This document shows, one piece after another, positions 18,261 through 28,094 of a stretch of DNA of 64,000 nt; position 1 is the first letter of the stretch, and each line of letters begins with the position of its first letter. A program made the position numbers and the translations under genes. The stretch is from Maridesulfovibrio sp. (GTDB lineage Bacteria > Desulfobacterota > Desulfovibrionia > Desulfovibrionales > Desulfovibrionaceae): contig NZ_OY763931.1 of the NCBI RefSeq assembly GCF_963667685.1, positions 372,001 to 436,000 of the forward strand. Direction: 5' to 3'. The notes beneath the pieces were generated by a model. The model had not been told where the DNA came from. It saw only the letters and a program-made list of their open reading frames with translations, and searched no databases.

Positions 18261-18794
18261 ATGACAAAGAAATTGTATCCGGTCCTAGTGGGGTTGTTTT
18301 TGTTTTTTGGGGTTGTATTTGCGATGAATACCTCGCAAGCCGGTGATGCTGAAGACATACTGAAATTGAAAAATGAAATTATCCAGAAACAGAATAAGAG
18401 CACGCTTGGCGTTCAGGAGTTTCTTCTCTGCTCGAAAGTACTTAATTATGCCTCTTTTTATCCTCTGCCGGAAAATAAAATACAGCGGGGTACTAAATTA
18501 CTGCTCTATTATGAACCTATAAACTGGTTCACGTCTGTTCGGGATGGACGGTATGAATTTTATATTACGCAGGATGTGATTCTGGAAACTGCTGATGGAG
18601 AAGAGCTTTTCAATCGTGAATCCCTTTTGAGCATGCATTACAACACCGGTAAGCCGGTTTTGGATATATACATGACTAATGACTTTGGGCTGGGAGATCT
18701 GCCGGCCGGAAAGTACCGCTATATTATTGTCCTGCACGATCAGGTCAGCGGGAAGGAGTTTAGAAAGGGGATTGATTTTGAACTGGTGGAGTGA
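18261..18794 (+). CDS. Hypothetical exported protein (177 aa)
   Basis: The protein begins with a clear signal peptide (KK, then LYPVLVGLFLFFGVVFA, then cleavage near SQAGDA). The mature part is about 150 residues and beta-rich, with phrases such as FYITQDVILET and GKYRYIIVLHDQ that suggest an immunoglobulin-like or similar sandwich. No family was recognised. GGGAG lies seven bases before the ATG, and a bidirectional terminator follows. It probably works in the periplasm. Confidence 0.75.
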   Translation: MTKKLYPVLVGLFLFFGVVFAMNTSQAGDAEDILKLKNEIIQKQNKSTLGVQEFLLCSKVLNYASFYPLPENKIQRGTKLLLYYEPINWFTSVRDGRYEFYITQDVILETADGEELFNRESLLSMHYNTGKPVLDIYMTNDFGLGDLPAGKYRYIIVLHDQVSGKEFRKGIDFELVE

Positions 18795-18835
18795 GGTCCG
18801 CCACTGGGATTGGAAAAAATTTTGAGCGTTAAAAT

Positions 18836-18866
18836 AAAAAAGACCGGAAGCAATTCCGGTCTTTTA
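18836..18866. terminator. Bidirectional terminator
   Basis: AAAAGACCGG pairs with CCGGTCTTTT, with A and T runs on both sides. It serves the secreted protein (plus) and the tRNA-His pair (minus). Confidence 0.9.
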
Positions 18867-18871
18867 AAATA

Positions 18872-18948
18872 TGGGGTGAGTGAAGGGACTTGAACCCTCG
18901 GCCACTTGGGCCACAACCAAGTGCTCTACCAACTGAGCTACACCCACC
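18872..18948 (-). tRNA. tRNA-His (GTG), downstream copy
   Basis: A 77-nt cloverleaf with the extra 5' G of tRNA-His pairing with C73. The acceptor GTGGGTG pairs with CACTCAC, the anticodon loop is TTGTGGC, and CCA is encoded. It is identical to the second copy 41 bases upstream. Confidence 0.97.
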
Positions 18949-18988
18949 TTATTACAGGGGTCAGGGAACCTGCTCCCTAGATGTCAAA

Positions 18989-19065
18989 TGGGGTGAGTGA
19001 AGGGACTTGAACCCTCGGCCACTTGGGCCACAACCAAGTGCTCTACCAACTGAGCTACACCCACC
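18989..19065 (-). tRNA. tRNA-His (GTG), promoter-proximal copy
   Basis: This copy has the same 77-nt sequence as the other tRNA-His, including encoded CCA. It is transcribed first from the promoter at 19080-19108, and the two copies form a short tandem operon. Confidence 0.97.
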
Positions 19066-19079
19066 GCGTGTGAGAAGAG

Positions 19080-19108
19080 TGTCTATCTAAGCTGGGTCGG
19101 ATGGTCAA
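19080..19108 (-). promoter_or_regulatory. Promoter of the tRNA-His pair
   Basis: On the minus strand TTGACC is separated by exactly 17 bases from TAGACA, 14 bases before the tRNA. The same -10 hexamer is used by the tRNA-Pro promoter. Confidence 0.85.
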
Positions 19109-19390
19109 GAAGTTTTTGGAAAAAAGGTGATTTTTTTTGTTTATAACGGATCACGCAAGTTTAAGGGATGATTAACTTGTTTATAAAACGGGGTTTTTAA
19201 CTAAATAGAAAATAGCAGATGCATAGTCTTCACTAAAGGGGTATTTTGTGCCACAAACATTTTGTTCTTTTGTTCATAGAAATAATCAGGGGTCGCGGAA
19301 AGGCAAAGTCTATTTCTTCCGGTTGCCGGAAGTTAATTTCAAGCTGTTGGCTATGGCAGCTTGTTACCTGATAAATATAAGGATTTTTAG

Positions 19391-20644
19391 ATGGATAAAT
19401 TAGTTATTGAAGGTGGTATTGCCCTGAATGGTCCGATCAGGGTCAGTGGTTCTAAAAATGCAGCTCTGCCGATTCTCCTGGCCTGCATCCTTCCGGAAGG
19501 TCCGGTTAAACTCAGCAATGTCCCCCGTCTGAGGGATATTCATACCACTCTCAAGCTTCTTGATATTCTGGGTTGTGAAACGTCTTTCAATGGAAACGAT
19601 GTTACAAGCGAAGTTAAAGATCTTAAAGTTGAGGCTCCGTATGATCTGGTTAAGACTATGCGCGCTTCAGTTCTTTGTCTTGGACCATTGCTTGCCCTTA
19701 AAGGAGAAGCAAAGGTCGCGCTTCCCGGAGGTTGTGCTATCGGTGCCCGTCCTGTTGATCTGCATCTGACTGCTTTCGAGCAGATGGGTGCTACTTTTGA
19801 CCTTGAGTCCGGTTATATTCACGGTAAATGTGAAAAATTAAAAGGAACACATATCAATTTTGATTTTCCCACAGTTGGCGGAACAGAGAATGTGCTTATG
19901 GCTGCCGCCCTTGCTGAAGGTGAGACTCTCATAGAAAATGCCGCCCGCGAGCCTGAAGTTGTAGACCTTGCTAATTTTCTTATTGCATGTGGCGCAAAAA
20001 TTTCCGGCCACGGAACCAGCATTATTACCGTGCAGGGTGTTTCTTCCCTGAAAGGCTGTGAGTACAGAATCATGCCTGACCGCATTGAGGCCGGAACTTA
20101 CATGGTTGCCGCCGCGATGACTGACGGCGAGTTGCTTATACAGGATTGTCCATTTCAGGAGCTTGAGTCCGTAGTTCACAAGATGCGTAAGATGGGGGTC
20201 TTTTTAGAGGAAGAAGAGGGTGGAGTACGCGTGCGCCGCATCAATGGACTTCTTTCCGGCGTGGATATAACCACCCAGCCCTATCCCGGATTTCCTACAG
20301 ACATGCAGGCTCAGCTCATGACTCTCATGTGTCTGGCCAATGGAGCCGGGACCATTGAGGAGAAAATTTTTGAAAACCGTTTCATGCATGTGCAGGAACT
20401 GGTTCGCATGGGCGCAAACATCAAGCTCAAAGGGCATACTGCAATGATCCGCGGTGTTGAAAAACTGACCGGTGCACCGGTGATGGCTTCCGACCTGCGG
20501 GCCAGTGCCTCCCTTGTTGTGGCCGGACTGGCAGCTTCAGGGCGGACAGATGTTCAGCGTATCTATCACCTTGATCGTGGGTATGAAAAGTTGGAAGACA
20601 AGCTTTCCGCTGTTGGCGCAAGGGTCTGGCGCGAGAAAGAGTAG
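19391..20644 (+). CDS. murA: UDP-N-acetylglucosamine 1-carboxyvinyltransferase
   Basis: MurA transfers enolpyruvate from PEP to UDP-GlcNAc, the first committed step of peptidoglycan synthesis. The 417 residues match the usual length. The N-terminal [14 protein letters not shown] (18-31) and the loop [13 protein letters not shown], with catalytic Cys115, identify it; Cys at this site means the usual fosfomycin target residue is present. AAGGAT lies upstream of the ATG. comEC starts 15 bases after the stop and is likely co-transcribed. Confidence 0.97.
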   Translation: MDKLVIEGGIALNGPIRVSGSKNAALPILLACILPEGPVKLSNVPRLRDIHTTLKLLDILGCETSFNGNDVTSEVKDLKVEAPYDLVKTMRASVLCLGPLLALKGEAKVALPGGCAIGARPVDLHLTAFEQMGATFDLESGYIHGKCEKLKGTHINFDFPTVGGTENVLMAAALAEGETLIENAAREPEVVDLANFLIACGAKISGHGTSIITVQGVSSLKGCEYRIMPDRIEAGTYMVAAAMTDGELLIQDCPFQELESVVHKMRKMGVFLEEEEGGVRVRRINGLLSGVDITTQPYPGFPTDMQAQLMTLMCLANGAGTIEEKIFENRFMHVQELVRMGANIKLKGHTAMIRGVEKLTGAPVMASDLRASASLVVAGLAASGRTDVQRIYHLDRGYEKLEDKLSAVGARVWREKE

Positions 20645-20659
20645 CCGCATTTTATTATC

Positions 20660-23062
20660 ATGCATCAAGCCGTGAATTCGATTTCAGAAAACAGGTCCGG
20701 TCTTCCGGGCCTGTTTTTTTGGGAAATTCTCATTCCTGCCTTTGTTTTTGGAATTCTGTCCATAAAATGGTTTGTCCCTTCTCTCAGCGCTCTGTTGATC
20801 TATCTCTTTGCTCTTCTCTTTATCCAACCTGAAAAAGGCGCCGCGCTATTGCTTTTAGTCCTCTTCGGAGTCGGTAACTGGTATGGAAATTTTGTGCTGC
20901 CGCCCGGACCCGATGCAATGCCGGAATGGATGGCCCACCGTGAAAAGGTCCACCTTAGCGGAACTATCCACAGTATCAGGGGGGTACCGGGGCAACAGTT
21001 AAAGATTCTGCTTGAAGATGTCGTCTGTGATAGTGGTAGCGGCCTTACCAGATTAGGAGGGCTTCTTAATTGGACATGGGCGCACCCTGATCAATTCCCA
21101 TATGTCGGGCAGCAGGTTGTACTGTATGTGCGGGTTAAACCTATTCATGGATTCCGCAACAGCGGCCTCTGGGATTATGATTTTTACTGCCGGACCAAAG
21201 ATATCCGCTACCGAACCTATACTAAAGGAAAGATGGAAAAAGGCGGACTTAAGCCGTATGCCCCAAGCGGATTGCAGAAACTGCGGGCCAATCTGCGTGA
21301 ACATATCCAAAAAAATGCACCGCCGACTCAGGGCGGAGCGCTCTTTCCGGCTTTGCTGACCGGGGACCGTTTTTATCTTTCTAATGATAGTGTTGAGCTT
21401 ATCCGCCGGGCCGGGGTTTCACATATTCTGGCTTTGTCCGGGCTGCATGTGGGGTTTATTGTTGCTCTCGGGTTCGGTCTTTCCTGGCTGGCAGGTCTTG
21501 TTTATCCATTAATTTATTTGCGTTTTTCTCGACTTCAACTCGGAATTTTGTTCGCCGTTATACCGGTGGTTCTTTATCTCTGGCTGGGACAGTTTACTCC
21601 CTCTTTGCTGCGCGCAGTGTGTATGTTTGCATTCTGGGGGCTGCTCATGTTTTTTAATCGGGGACGGGTTCTTTTGGACGGGCTGTTTCTGGCAGTCATC
21701 CTGATTCTGGCAGTTTCTCCTTTAAGCGTATTTGATCTGGGGTTCCAGCTTTCTGTGCTTGCTGTAGGCGGCATAGCCTTGTTTTATCCTTATATGTTAA
21801 AACTTGCGCCATCCGGACATGGGCTGTTGCCGCGTGCCATGCGTTTTGTGCTGACGTTGATATACATCAGTCTATGCGCAAATATCGCCCTGCTGCCGGT
21901 TCTTATCTGGAATTTCGGAGTGGTCACTCCTAATCTGCTTTTCAATGTTATTTTTGTGCCTGTTCTAGGTTTATTTATTCTGCCTGTCTGCGGAATCGGT
22001 GGGCTTGTTCTGTCGTATATTAGTCCTGAAGCAGCTCAAATTCTGTTTTCAGCTGGGGCCGGTGTCTTTGAGTGGCTGCTTACTCTGGTGCAGGACGCTG
22101 CTAATGCTGGGATGCTGCCGGAATTTGCTGTATACCGCCCGCACTGGGAAGGTCTGCTGATTTATTTTTTGCTGCTAGGCATATTATTTATGTCCCTGTC
22201 CGGCAGATTCAACAATGCCCGGCCCCTTATTTTACCCCTCATTTTGCTGTTTTTTTTGCGTCTGTATGGAGCTTCATGCCCTGAGCGTGTCCGGATGGAT
22301 ATTCTGGATACCGGTCAGTCTCAGTGTGTTGTCATCAGCGGTCCCGGTGGCTCACGCACTGTTGTAGACGGTGGTGGTGGATTCGGAAATAATTTTGATA
22401 TGGGCCGTGCCGTTGTAGGGCCGTGGCTCACTTACGGTCATCTGCCGCAGATTGATAACATTATTATGACTCATGGTGATCGGGATCATGCAGGCGGGCT
22501 GGCTTTTCTGCTGGAAAAGTTTTCCGTAGGCCGTTTTTATTCCAATGGTGATATTCCTTCAGGACATGTCGGGGAGAGGTTTGAGGCAGTTTTCAGGAAA
22601 AAGGAAATCCCTACTGAGGTCTTAAATAAAGGTGATCAAATTATTCTTGAACCGGGCCTTGTCTTGGAGACTCTTCATCCGTATACGGAATTTAAAGGTA
22701 GCCGGAATAATCGTTCCCTGTACTTGAGGTTGGTTTGGAATGGCCATCCTTTGCTTGCCATCTCGGGTGATTTGGACCGCAAGGGAATTAAAGAGCTGCT
22801 GAAGAATGGGGAAGACATTACTTCAAATGTGCTGGTTTTGCCGCATCATGGAAGTGCCGGGTCGTTTTCACCGGAGTTGTATGAGCGGGTAAAACCGGAA
22901 ATAGTGGTGGCTGCCTGTGGATTTTTGAATCGTTTTAAATTTGTTGCCCGGAAGATCGTGCAGGAACTGGAAAAACGAAAATTGCACATATATACGACTT
23001 CTGGATACGGAATGCTGACTGTCGAATGGAATAAAGACGGGGATATAGAAGTTTTGCCTTGA
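20660..23062 (+). CDS. comEC: ComEC/Rec2 DNA-uptake channel protein
   Basis: An 800-residue membrane protein with the three ComEC parts. It has an N-terminal DUF4131-like region with two or three helices and an OB-like segment (1-210), the polytopic competence domain starting near SHILALSGLHVGF (about 250-530), and a C-terminal metallo-beta-lactamase domain with THGDRDHAGG (metal ligands) and LPHHGSAGS. In naturally competent bacteria it moves single-stranded DNA across the inner membrane. The start codon has no strong ribosome site; translation may couple to murA 15 bases upstream. Other competence genes are not in the window. Confidence 0.92.
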   Translation: MHQAVNSISENRSGLPGLFFWEILIPAFVFGILSIKWFVPSLSALLIYLFALLFIQPEKGAALLLLVLFGVGNWYGNFVLPPGPDAMPEWMAHREKVHLSGTIHSIRGVPGQQLKILLEDVVCDSGSGLTRLGGLLNWTWAHPDQFPYVGQQVVLYVRVKPIHGFRNSGLWDYDFYCRTKDIRYRTYTKGKMEKGGLKPYAPSGLQKLRANLREHIQKNAPPTQGGALFPALLTGDRFYLSNDSVELIRRAGVSHILALSGLHVGFIVALGFGLSWLAGLVYPLIYLRFSRLQLGILFAVIPVVLYLWLGQFTPSLLRAVCMFAFWGLLMFFNRGRVLLDGLFLAVILILAVSPLSVFDLGFQLSVLAVGGIALFYPYMLKLAPSGHGLLPRAMRFVLTLIYISLCANIALLPVLIWNFGVVTPNLLFNVIFVPVLGLFILPVCGIGGLVLSYISPEAAQILFSAGAGVFEWLLTLVQDAANAGMLPEFAVYRPHWEGLLIYFLLLGILFMSLSGRFNNARPLILPLILLFFLRLYGASCPERVRMDILDTGQSQCVVISGPGGSRTVVDGGGGFGNNFDMGRAVVGPWLTYGHLPQIDNIIMTHGDRDHAGGLAFLLEKFSVGRFYSNGDIPSGHVGERFEAVFRKKEIPTEVLNKGDQIILEPGLVLETLHPYTEFKGSRNNRSLYLRLVWNGHPLLAISGDLDRKGIKELLKNGEDITSNVLVLPHHGSAGSFSPELYERVKPEIVVAACGFLNRFKFVARKIVQELEKRKLHIYTTSGYGMLTVEWNKDGDIEVLP

Positions 23063-23188
23063 ATTTAAATATTTTTTTTTAGTATTATCCTTATTAGGAA
23101 ACTTGATTTTCCTGTGCAAAAGTGCCAAGGTCTATCCATCGGCAGAATGTTTTCTATTTAGCCCTTAGAGGAATGGAGGTTTGCCTGC

Positions 23189-23587
23189 ATGCGAGTGCTG
23201 ATTGTTGATGATGATTTTTATTGCCGCAATATGTTGCATGAGATCATGAAACCATATGCACAGTGCGATATCGCCGTGAACGGCGAGGAAGCTGTCTTTG
23301 CTTTTAAAAAGGGCCTTGAATCCGGCAATTCTTATGATCTGGTTTGCCTTGATCTTGTTATGCCGGAGATGGACGGCCAGCAGGCTCTGCGAGAGATCAG
23401 GTCTATTGAAAAAGATTTCAAGGTGGAGAGTGATGGTGCAGCCAAAGTTATTGTGACCACCATGCTTGATGACCGCAAAGAAACCCACGATGCATTTTTC
23501 TTAGGCGGGGCGACTTCTTATCTGGTTAAGCCTATTGAAGAAGACAAGCTGGTAAAAGAACTTAAGAATCTCGGGTTTTCCGTTTAA
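23189..23587 (+). CDS. Single-domain response regulator
   Basis: A 132-residue CheY-like receiver with no output domain. It shows the acidic pocket VDDD (6-9), the phosphoacceptor Asp in LVCLDLVMPEMDG (about 52) and the conserved Lys in SYLVKPIEE (about 113). The switch Thr is in VTTML. GGAGG precedes the ATG. No histidine kinase is adjacent, so its partner is unknown. A terminator follows 70 bases downstream. Confidence 0.92.
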   Translation: MRVLIVDDDFYCRNMLHEIMKPYAQCDIAVNGEEAVFAFKKGLESGNSYDLVCLDLVMPEMDGQQALREIRSIEKDFKVESDGAAKVIVTTMLDDRKETHDAFFLGGATSYLVKPIEEDKLVKELKNLGFSV

Positions 23588-23655
23588 ATAAGTTTTGATA
23601 CAAGCAGGGTTCTGGCCCTGATATATGTTTTTTCTACCCTATATTTATGGGGAAT

Positions 23656-23684
23656 ATCCGCGGCTTTTGCTGCGGATTTTTTTT
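23656..23684 (+). terminator. Rho-independent terminator
   Basis: ATCCGC and GCGGAT pair around a short loop, followed by eight T. Confidence 0.85.
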
Positions 23685-23826
23685 GCTAAATATTAAAAAA
23701 TGTATTATTCAAGGCGATTAGAAAAAAATAACGGAATTGAAGTTCCGCTGGAAGTGGTCTATTGTACCTCCTTCATATTAAGTTTTATCCGCTGTCAATT
23801 GCGGTTTTATATAAGGTTTTTTAAGA

Positions 23827-25182
23827 ATGTCACAGATTTTAGGCGTTAAATTTAACGATTTCGGACAGATATATTATTTTTCGTCTGGCCCTTTCGTTGT
23901 ACGCGAAGGCCATTCGGTTATTGTAAAGACAGAACAGGGCATGGGGCTGGGTAAGGTCTTTGTTGTTCAGCAGGATTTGCCGGAAGACATCAGTGAAGAC
24001 TCCATCAAAAGCATTTATCGTCTTGCCGGCGATGAAGATCTTGAAGCTGAAGCAGAAAATAAAGAGCTTGCAAGGGCAGCACACAGGTTTTGTAAAAACT
24101 GTATTGACCGCCAGAAACTCGAAATGAAGCTTGTTGATGTGGAGGTCTTTTTTGACCGCAGCAAGATGATTTTCTATTTTACTGCTCCGGGACGTATTGA
24201 TTTCCGTGAGCTTGTTAAGGATCTGGTCAAGGAATACCGTACCCGTATTGAGCTTCGTCAAATCGGGGTTCGCCATGAGACCCAGATGTTGGGAGCTATC
24301 GGCAACTGCGGGCAGATTTGTTGCTGCCGCCGTTTCATGCGCAAATTTATGCCGGTGACTATCAGGATGGCTAAGGAGCAGAACCTGTTCCTTAACCCGA
24401 CCAAAATTTCAGGAATATGCGGACGTTTGCTTTGCTGTTTGTCCTTCGAGCAGGAGAACTATGAAGATTTTCACCGCAAAAGTCCTAAAACCGGTAAAAA
24501 ATATAACACCGTACACGGAGCTGTTCGTGTCACCAGAACTAACTTTTTCCGTAACACTCTTACTGTGTTGCCGGAGCAGGGCGAGGAGATAGAAATCCCG
24601 CTTGATGATTGGCCGGATATGCTCAAATCTTCCAGTCAGGAACGGGATTCCGGTCCTCGTGAAGGTGGAGAGTCCCGCCGTGGCCGCTCCGGTGGTAAAG
24701 ACCGTAATTCGAATGACAGCGACGGAGGTGATGCCAGAGGGCAGCGTCAACGTCCTGAGCGTTCAAAGTCCGATAGGGGACGCCCTGACCGTCCTAGGCA
24801 GGAAAGGGCTGCGCAGGAGCATAATGGCACTGGACCGTCTGATCCTGATCAGGCTCAGTCTGAACAGCCAAGGCAGGAGCATAGACCGGACAGTCGCAAG
24901 CAAGGCCGTGAAAACTCGGAAGACTCCAAAGCTGGAAGCGAAATTCAGGATAACGAGAGCCCTGAAATGCGTAAGGACGATTCCCAGCAGGATCGTCGCA
25001 GACGTTCTCCAAAGAAGGATCGTCCGCAGAAGAAACAAGAGCAGGAGAAAGTTCCGGAACCAGATCAGTCCGCTGAAAAGGATGAGTCCGGTTCCGATGA
25101 TGCTAAGAAGCCTTCAAGCCGCCGTCGTCCTTCAAGACGCAGGCGAAAGCGTAAGCCTTCCGGAACACGGAAGAATAAATAA
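23827..25182 (+). CDS. ricT: PSP1-domain protein (RicT/YaaT-like) with charged tail
   Basis: The first 270 residues match the PSP1/RicT family. The Cys cluster NCGQICCCRRFM and GICGRLLCCLSFEQENY (about 158-215) is diagnostic; in Bacillus RicT, similar cysteines hold a [4Fe-4S] cluster in a complex that helps RNase Y and RNA maturation. Residues 270-451 are a low-complexity tail rich in Arg, Ser, Asp, Glu and Gln, ending SRRRPSRRRRKRKPSG, likely disordered and RNA-binding. metG follows about 250 bases later. The function in this lineage is unproven. The gene symbol is by homology only. Confidence 0.82.
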   Translation: MSQILGVKFNDFGQIYYFSSGPFVVREGHSVIVKTEQGMGLGKVFVVQQDLPEDISEDSIKSIYRLAGDEDLEAEAENKELARAAHRFCKNCIDRQKLEMKLVDVEVFFDRSKMIFYFTAPGRIDFRELVKDLVKEYRTRIELRQIGVRHETQMLGAIGNCGQICCCRRFMRKFMPVTIRMAKEQNLFLNPTKISGICGRLLCCLSFEQENYEDFHRKSPKTGKKYNTVHGAVRVTRTNFFRNTLTVLPEQGEEIEIPLDDWPDMLKSSSQERDSGPREGGESRRGRSGGKDRNSNDSDGGDARGQRQRPERSKSDRGRPDRPRQERAAQEHNGTGPSDPDQAQSEQPRQEHRPDSRKQGRENSEDSKAGSEIQDNESPEMRKDDSQQDRRRRSPKKDRPQKKQEQEKVPEPDQSAEKDESGSDDAKKPSSRRRPSRRRRKRKPSGTRKNK

Positions 25183-25188
25183 TAATTT

Positions 25189-25228
25189 ATAGTTCGGGCC
25201 GACTAAAAAAAGTATTGGCCCGAACTAA
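25189..25228 (+). terminator. Hairpin after the PSP1 gene
   Basis: TAGTTCGGGCC pairs with GGCCCGAACTA around a 16-base loop. It lacks a strong T run, so it may end transcription weakly or protect the mRNA 3' end. Confidence 0.5.
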
Positions 25229-25430
25229 GTTGCTTATATTCGGGTTCTTCGCTATATGGCTTGCTGCCCGTTAACGGCAATCTCTCTGCGGCCGGTTGAA
25301 AATGTTATTATTCTCACCCGGCTGCTCGGTTTTTTCCGTTGTTTCATTTCGGATTTTGTACGCGGCAGAGGCCGTTTTTGATAACCCTCATTAAATCCGA
25401 TTGCTATCACCTTAACAGGAGTGACTGATT

Positions 25431-27371
25431 TTGGATTCGTTTTTTATTACAACTCCCATCTATTACGTTAATGCTAAGCCGCATCTCGGCCATGCCTACA
25501 CAACAATTCTTGCTGACTCCATGAACAGGTTTCACAAGCTGCTGGGAGATGAAACTTTCTTTCTCACCGGAACGGACGAGCACGGTGATAAAATCGTACA
25601 GGCCGCAGAAAAGGGCGGTCAGACACCCCGTGAATACGTTGATGAGATCAGTGCGCTTTTCAGCGGAATCTGGCCCGGACTGCAGATCGAGAATGACGAT
25701 TTCATCAGGACTACCGAAGAACGTCACATAAAGTGCGTTCAGGAAGTTTTACAGAAAGTTTACGACAAAGGTGATATTTATTTCGGTGAATATGGCGGTC
25801 ACTACTGCTTTGGCTGTGAAAGGTTTTATACCGAGAAAGAGCTTGTGGACGGTAAATGCCCGCAGCACGAAACCGTTCCTGAATATATAGCGGAGAAGAA
25901 CTACTTTTTTAAAATGTCCAAATATCAGGATTGGCTCATCGGACATATTAATGCCAACCCTGACTTTATCCGCCCTGAAAGATACCGCAACGAAGTTTTG
26001 AGCCTGCTAAAATCAGGCGCACTTGAAGATCTTTGTATCTCTCGTCCTAAGAGTCGTCTGGAGTGGGGTATCGAACTTCCTTTTGATAAAGACTTCGTAA
26101 CTTATGTGTGGTTTGATGCCCTTATCAACTACATTACGGCACTTGAGTACCCCGATGGTGAAAAATTTGAAAAGTTCTGGCCTAAAGCCAACCATCTTGT
26201 CGCAAAAGATATTCTGAAACCACATGCTGTTTTCTGGCCGACAATGCTTAAAGCTGCAGGGATTAAGCCTTACCAGCACTTGAATGTGCACGGCTATTGG
26301 CTGATTAAGGACACCAAAATGTCCAAATCTCTTGGAAACGTTGTTTCTCCGTTGGAAATGGCTGAAAAGTATGGCGTTAACTCTTTTCGCTATTTTCTGC
26401 TGCGTGAAATGGTTTTCGGTAATGATTCCAGTTTTTCCGAGGAAGCGCTTGTTGGCCGCCTGAACGCAGATCTCGCCAACGACCTTGGCAACCTGTTCAG
26501 CCGTACCCTTTCCATGACCCACAAATATTTTGAGGGTAAAGTTCCAAATCAGGGTGATGAAGCCGAAGAAGATTGTGAAATCAAGAGTCTCGGTCGCAAA
26601 GCCATGGCTGAATTTCAGAATAATTTCCTCGAAGCTAAGTTTTCACGTGGTCTTGAAGGTCTTTGGGAGCTTGTTCGCGGTCTGAATAAATATATTGATA
26701 CCACCCAGCCTTGGACTCTTTATAAAGAAGAAAATCTTTCGCGTCTCGGTACTGTGATGTATGTTCTGCTTGAGAATATGCGCAAGATCGCAGTTCATCT
26801 CTGGCCTGTAATGCCTGAAGCAAGTGAGAAGATGCTTGAACAGCTGGGGATTCAATTTGCGCCTGAAAAGGTTAACCTGCAGGGTGAAATTGATGTTTGG
26901 GGTCTGCTTGATCCGGGAACCGAAGTGGCTAAGAAATCCAACCTCTTCCCCCGTGTCGAACTGCCCAAGGAAGAGCCGGCTCCCAAGAAAAAGGAAGCGA
27001 AGAAATCCAAGAAGCAGGAAAAGCAGGCTACAGAAGAACTTCCGGGGATTATTGAATTCCCTGATTTTCAGAAAGTGGACATGAGAGTCGGAACCATCCT
27101 CTCTGCAACAAACCACCCTGATGCGGATAAGCTTCTGCTGGTCAAGATCGATACTGGTGACGATGAACCCCGTCAGGTAGTGGCCGGTCTGGCTGAATTC
27201 TTTAAGCCTGAAGAGCTGGAAGGGCGTCAGGTTGTCATGGTTGTTAACCTCAAGCCCCGCAAACTGCGTGGCGAAGTTTCGCAGGGCATGATCCTCGCTG
27301 TACGTAACGGTGAAGAAATGCAGTTGCTTAGCGTATCCGGGCCGGTAGGCAACGGATGTAAGGTTTCCTAA
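25431..27371 (+). CDS. metG: Methionyl-tRNA synthetase
   Basis: This 646-residue class I synthetase charges tRNA-Met. Motifs: HLGH (18-21), the zinc knuckle CFGCERF ... CPQH (about 126-145), and KMSKS (296-300). A Lys-rich linker joins the C-terminal EMAP/tRNA-binding domain (about 545-646, MRVGTIL ... NLKPRKLRGEVSQGM), which mediates dimerisation. The start is TTG at 25431, nine bases after AGGAGTG; no upstream ATG fits. A strong terminator follows. The length and domain order match other bacterial two-domain MetG proteins. Confidence 0.96.
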   Translation: MDSFFITTPIYYVNAKPHLGHAYTTILADSMNRFHKLLGDETFFLTGTDEHGDKIVQAAEKGGQTPREYVDEISALFSGIWPGLQIENDDFIRTTEERHIKCVQEVLQKVYDKGDIYFGEYGGHYCFGCERFYTEKELVDGKCPQHETVPEYIAEKNYFFKMSKYQDWLIGHINANPDFIRPERYRNEVLSLLKSGALEDLCISRPKSRLEWGIELPFDKDFVTYVWFDALINYITALEYPDGEKFEKFWPKANHLVAKDILKPHAVFWPTMLKAAGIKPYQHLNVHGYWLIKDTKMSKSLGNVVSPLEMAEKYGVNSFRYFLLREMVFGNDSSFSEEALVGRLNADLANDLGNLFSRTLSMTHKYFEGKVPNQGDEAEEDCEIKSLGRKAMAEFQNNFLEAKFSRGLEGLWELVRGLNKYIDTTQPWTLYKEENLSRLGTVMYVLLENMRKIAVHLWPVMPEASEKMLEQLGIQFAPEKVNLQGEIDVWGLLDPGTEVAKKSNLFPRVELPKEEPAPKKKEAKKSKKQEKQATEELPGIIEFPDFQKVDMRVGTILSATNHPDADKLLLVKIDTGDDEPRQVVAGLAEFFKPEELEGRQVVMVVNLKPRKLRGEVSQGMILAVRNGEEMQLLSVSGPVGNGCKVS

Positions 27372-27395
27372 CTGCAATTCTTTAAGAGAATGCAA

Positions 27396-27430
27396 AAAAG
27401 CCCCGTGTTCTGATGAGCACGGGGCTTTTC
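27396..27430. terminator. Terminator after metG
   Basis: AAAAGCCCCGTG pairs with CACGGGGCTTTT around a 10-base loop. It can serve metG (plus) and, read the other way, the slyX gene (minus). Confidence 0.9.
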
Positions 27431-27487
27431 TGATAAATGTGTTTAATAACGAGGCTGCTGCGCTCAGAAATAAATTATACCTGATTC

Positions 27488-27721
27488 TTAAACCTGACCG
27501 TAATGGGGCGGCGGCACGTCGTCCTGCGGGGCAGCGTGTGCGACGGCATCTTTCAAATCTTTCATCTGCCTGACCATCATATCAAGTTTCTTTTCAAGGT
27601 CACTTATTTGTTTCTGCTGCGCGATTATGAATTTATTCAGCTCTTCAACATTTTGATCCTGAAGCGCAAGGGCGGTTTCAAGGGATTCAATTCTGTCTTC
27701 TGTGGATTTAATATTGTTCAT
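27488..27721 (-). CDS. slyX: SlyX-like coiled-coil protein
   Basis: A 77-residue protein that is nearly all coiled coil (RIESLETALALQDQNVEELN, then KKLDMMVRQ), ending PPPHYGQV. The SlyX family has this layout and the PPPHY C-terminal signature. Its cellular role is unknown. The ribosome site is weak. It lies 57 bases before the metG terminator and is convergent with metG. Confidence 0.85.
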   Translation of the reverse strand: MNNIKSTEDRIESLETALALQDQNVEELNKFIIAQQKQISDLEKKLDMMVRQMKDLKDAVAHAAPQDDVPPPHYGQV

Positions 27722-27776
27722 GGATCAGAAAATGCCAGAAGAGAAAGGCAAAGGCAAATGAAAGGATAGGGAAAAA

Positions 27777-28043
27777 TCAGGCTTTGTTTTTTTTAGGGAG
27801 GTCGTAAGGCACGTCCGCACCGCTGATGACCATATTGACGATACGGCCTTCAGTGCGTTCGACAAATTCTTTGTAATTTTTGAGGGAAGTCATGGCCGCA
27901 ATAGAGTCTTCGGTACTGGCCCATACTCCATAGGATGCTTTATTCTGGTCATGTACTTTTTTCATTTCCAGAATGGTAAGGGACCACCATGACTTGTCGC
28001 TTGCAAGAATTTCAAGCACCTGCCATTTTGCATCTGAGCCCAT
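27777..28043 (-). CDS. Hypothetical protein (88 aa)
   Basis: A small soluble protein with five Trp in 88 residues. Phrases include WQVLEILASDKSWWSLTILE and, near the C-terminus, ISGADVPYDLPKKNK. No family was recognised. It lies between slyX and feoA on the same strand, with 50-60 base gaps, and may share their transcript. Its codon usage resembles that of its neighbours. Confidence 0.65.
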   Translation of the reverse strand: MGSDAKWQVLEILASDKSWWSLTILEMKKVHDQNKASYGVWASTEDSIAAMTSLKNYKEFVERTEGRIVNMVISGADVPYDLPKKNKA

Positions 28044-28094
28044 GACTAACTACTCTAATGATTTATTTGGATTAAAATTTGGTTGCTTGTATAA

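Noticed and set aside
25240-25430. T-box or SAM riboswitch upstream of metG
   Set aside because: The 190-base leader has no T-box sequence or SAM core that I could recognise.
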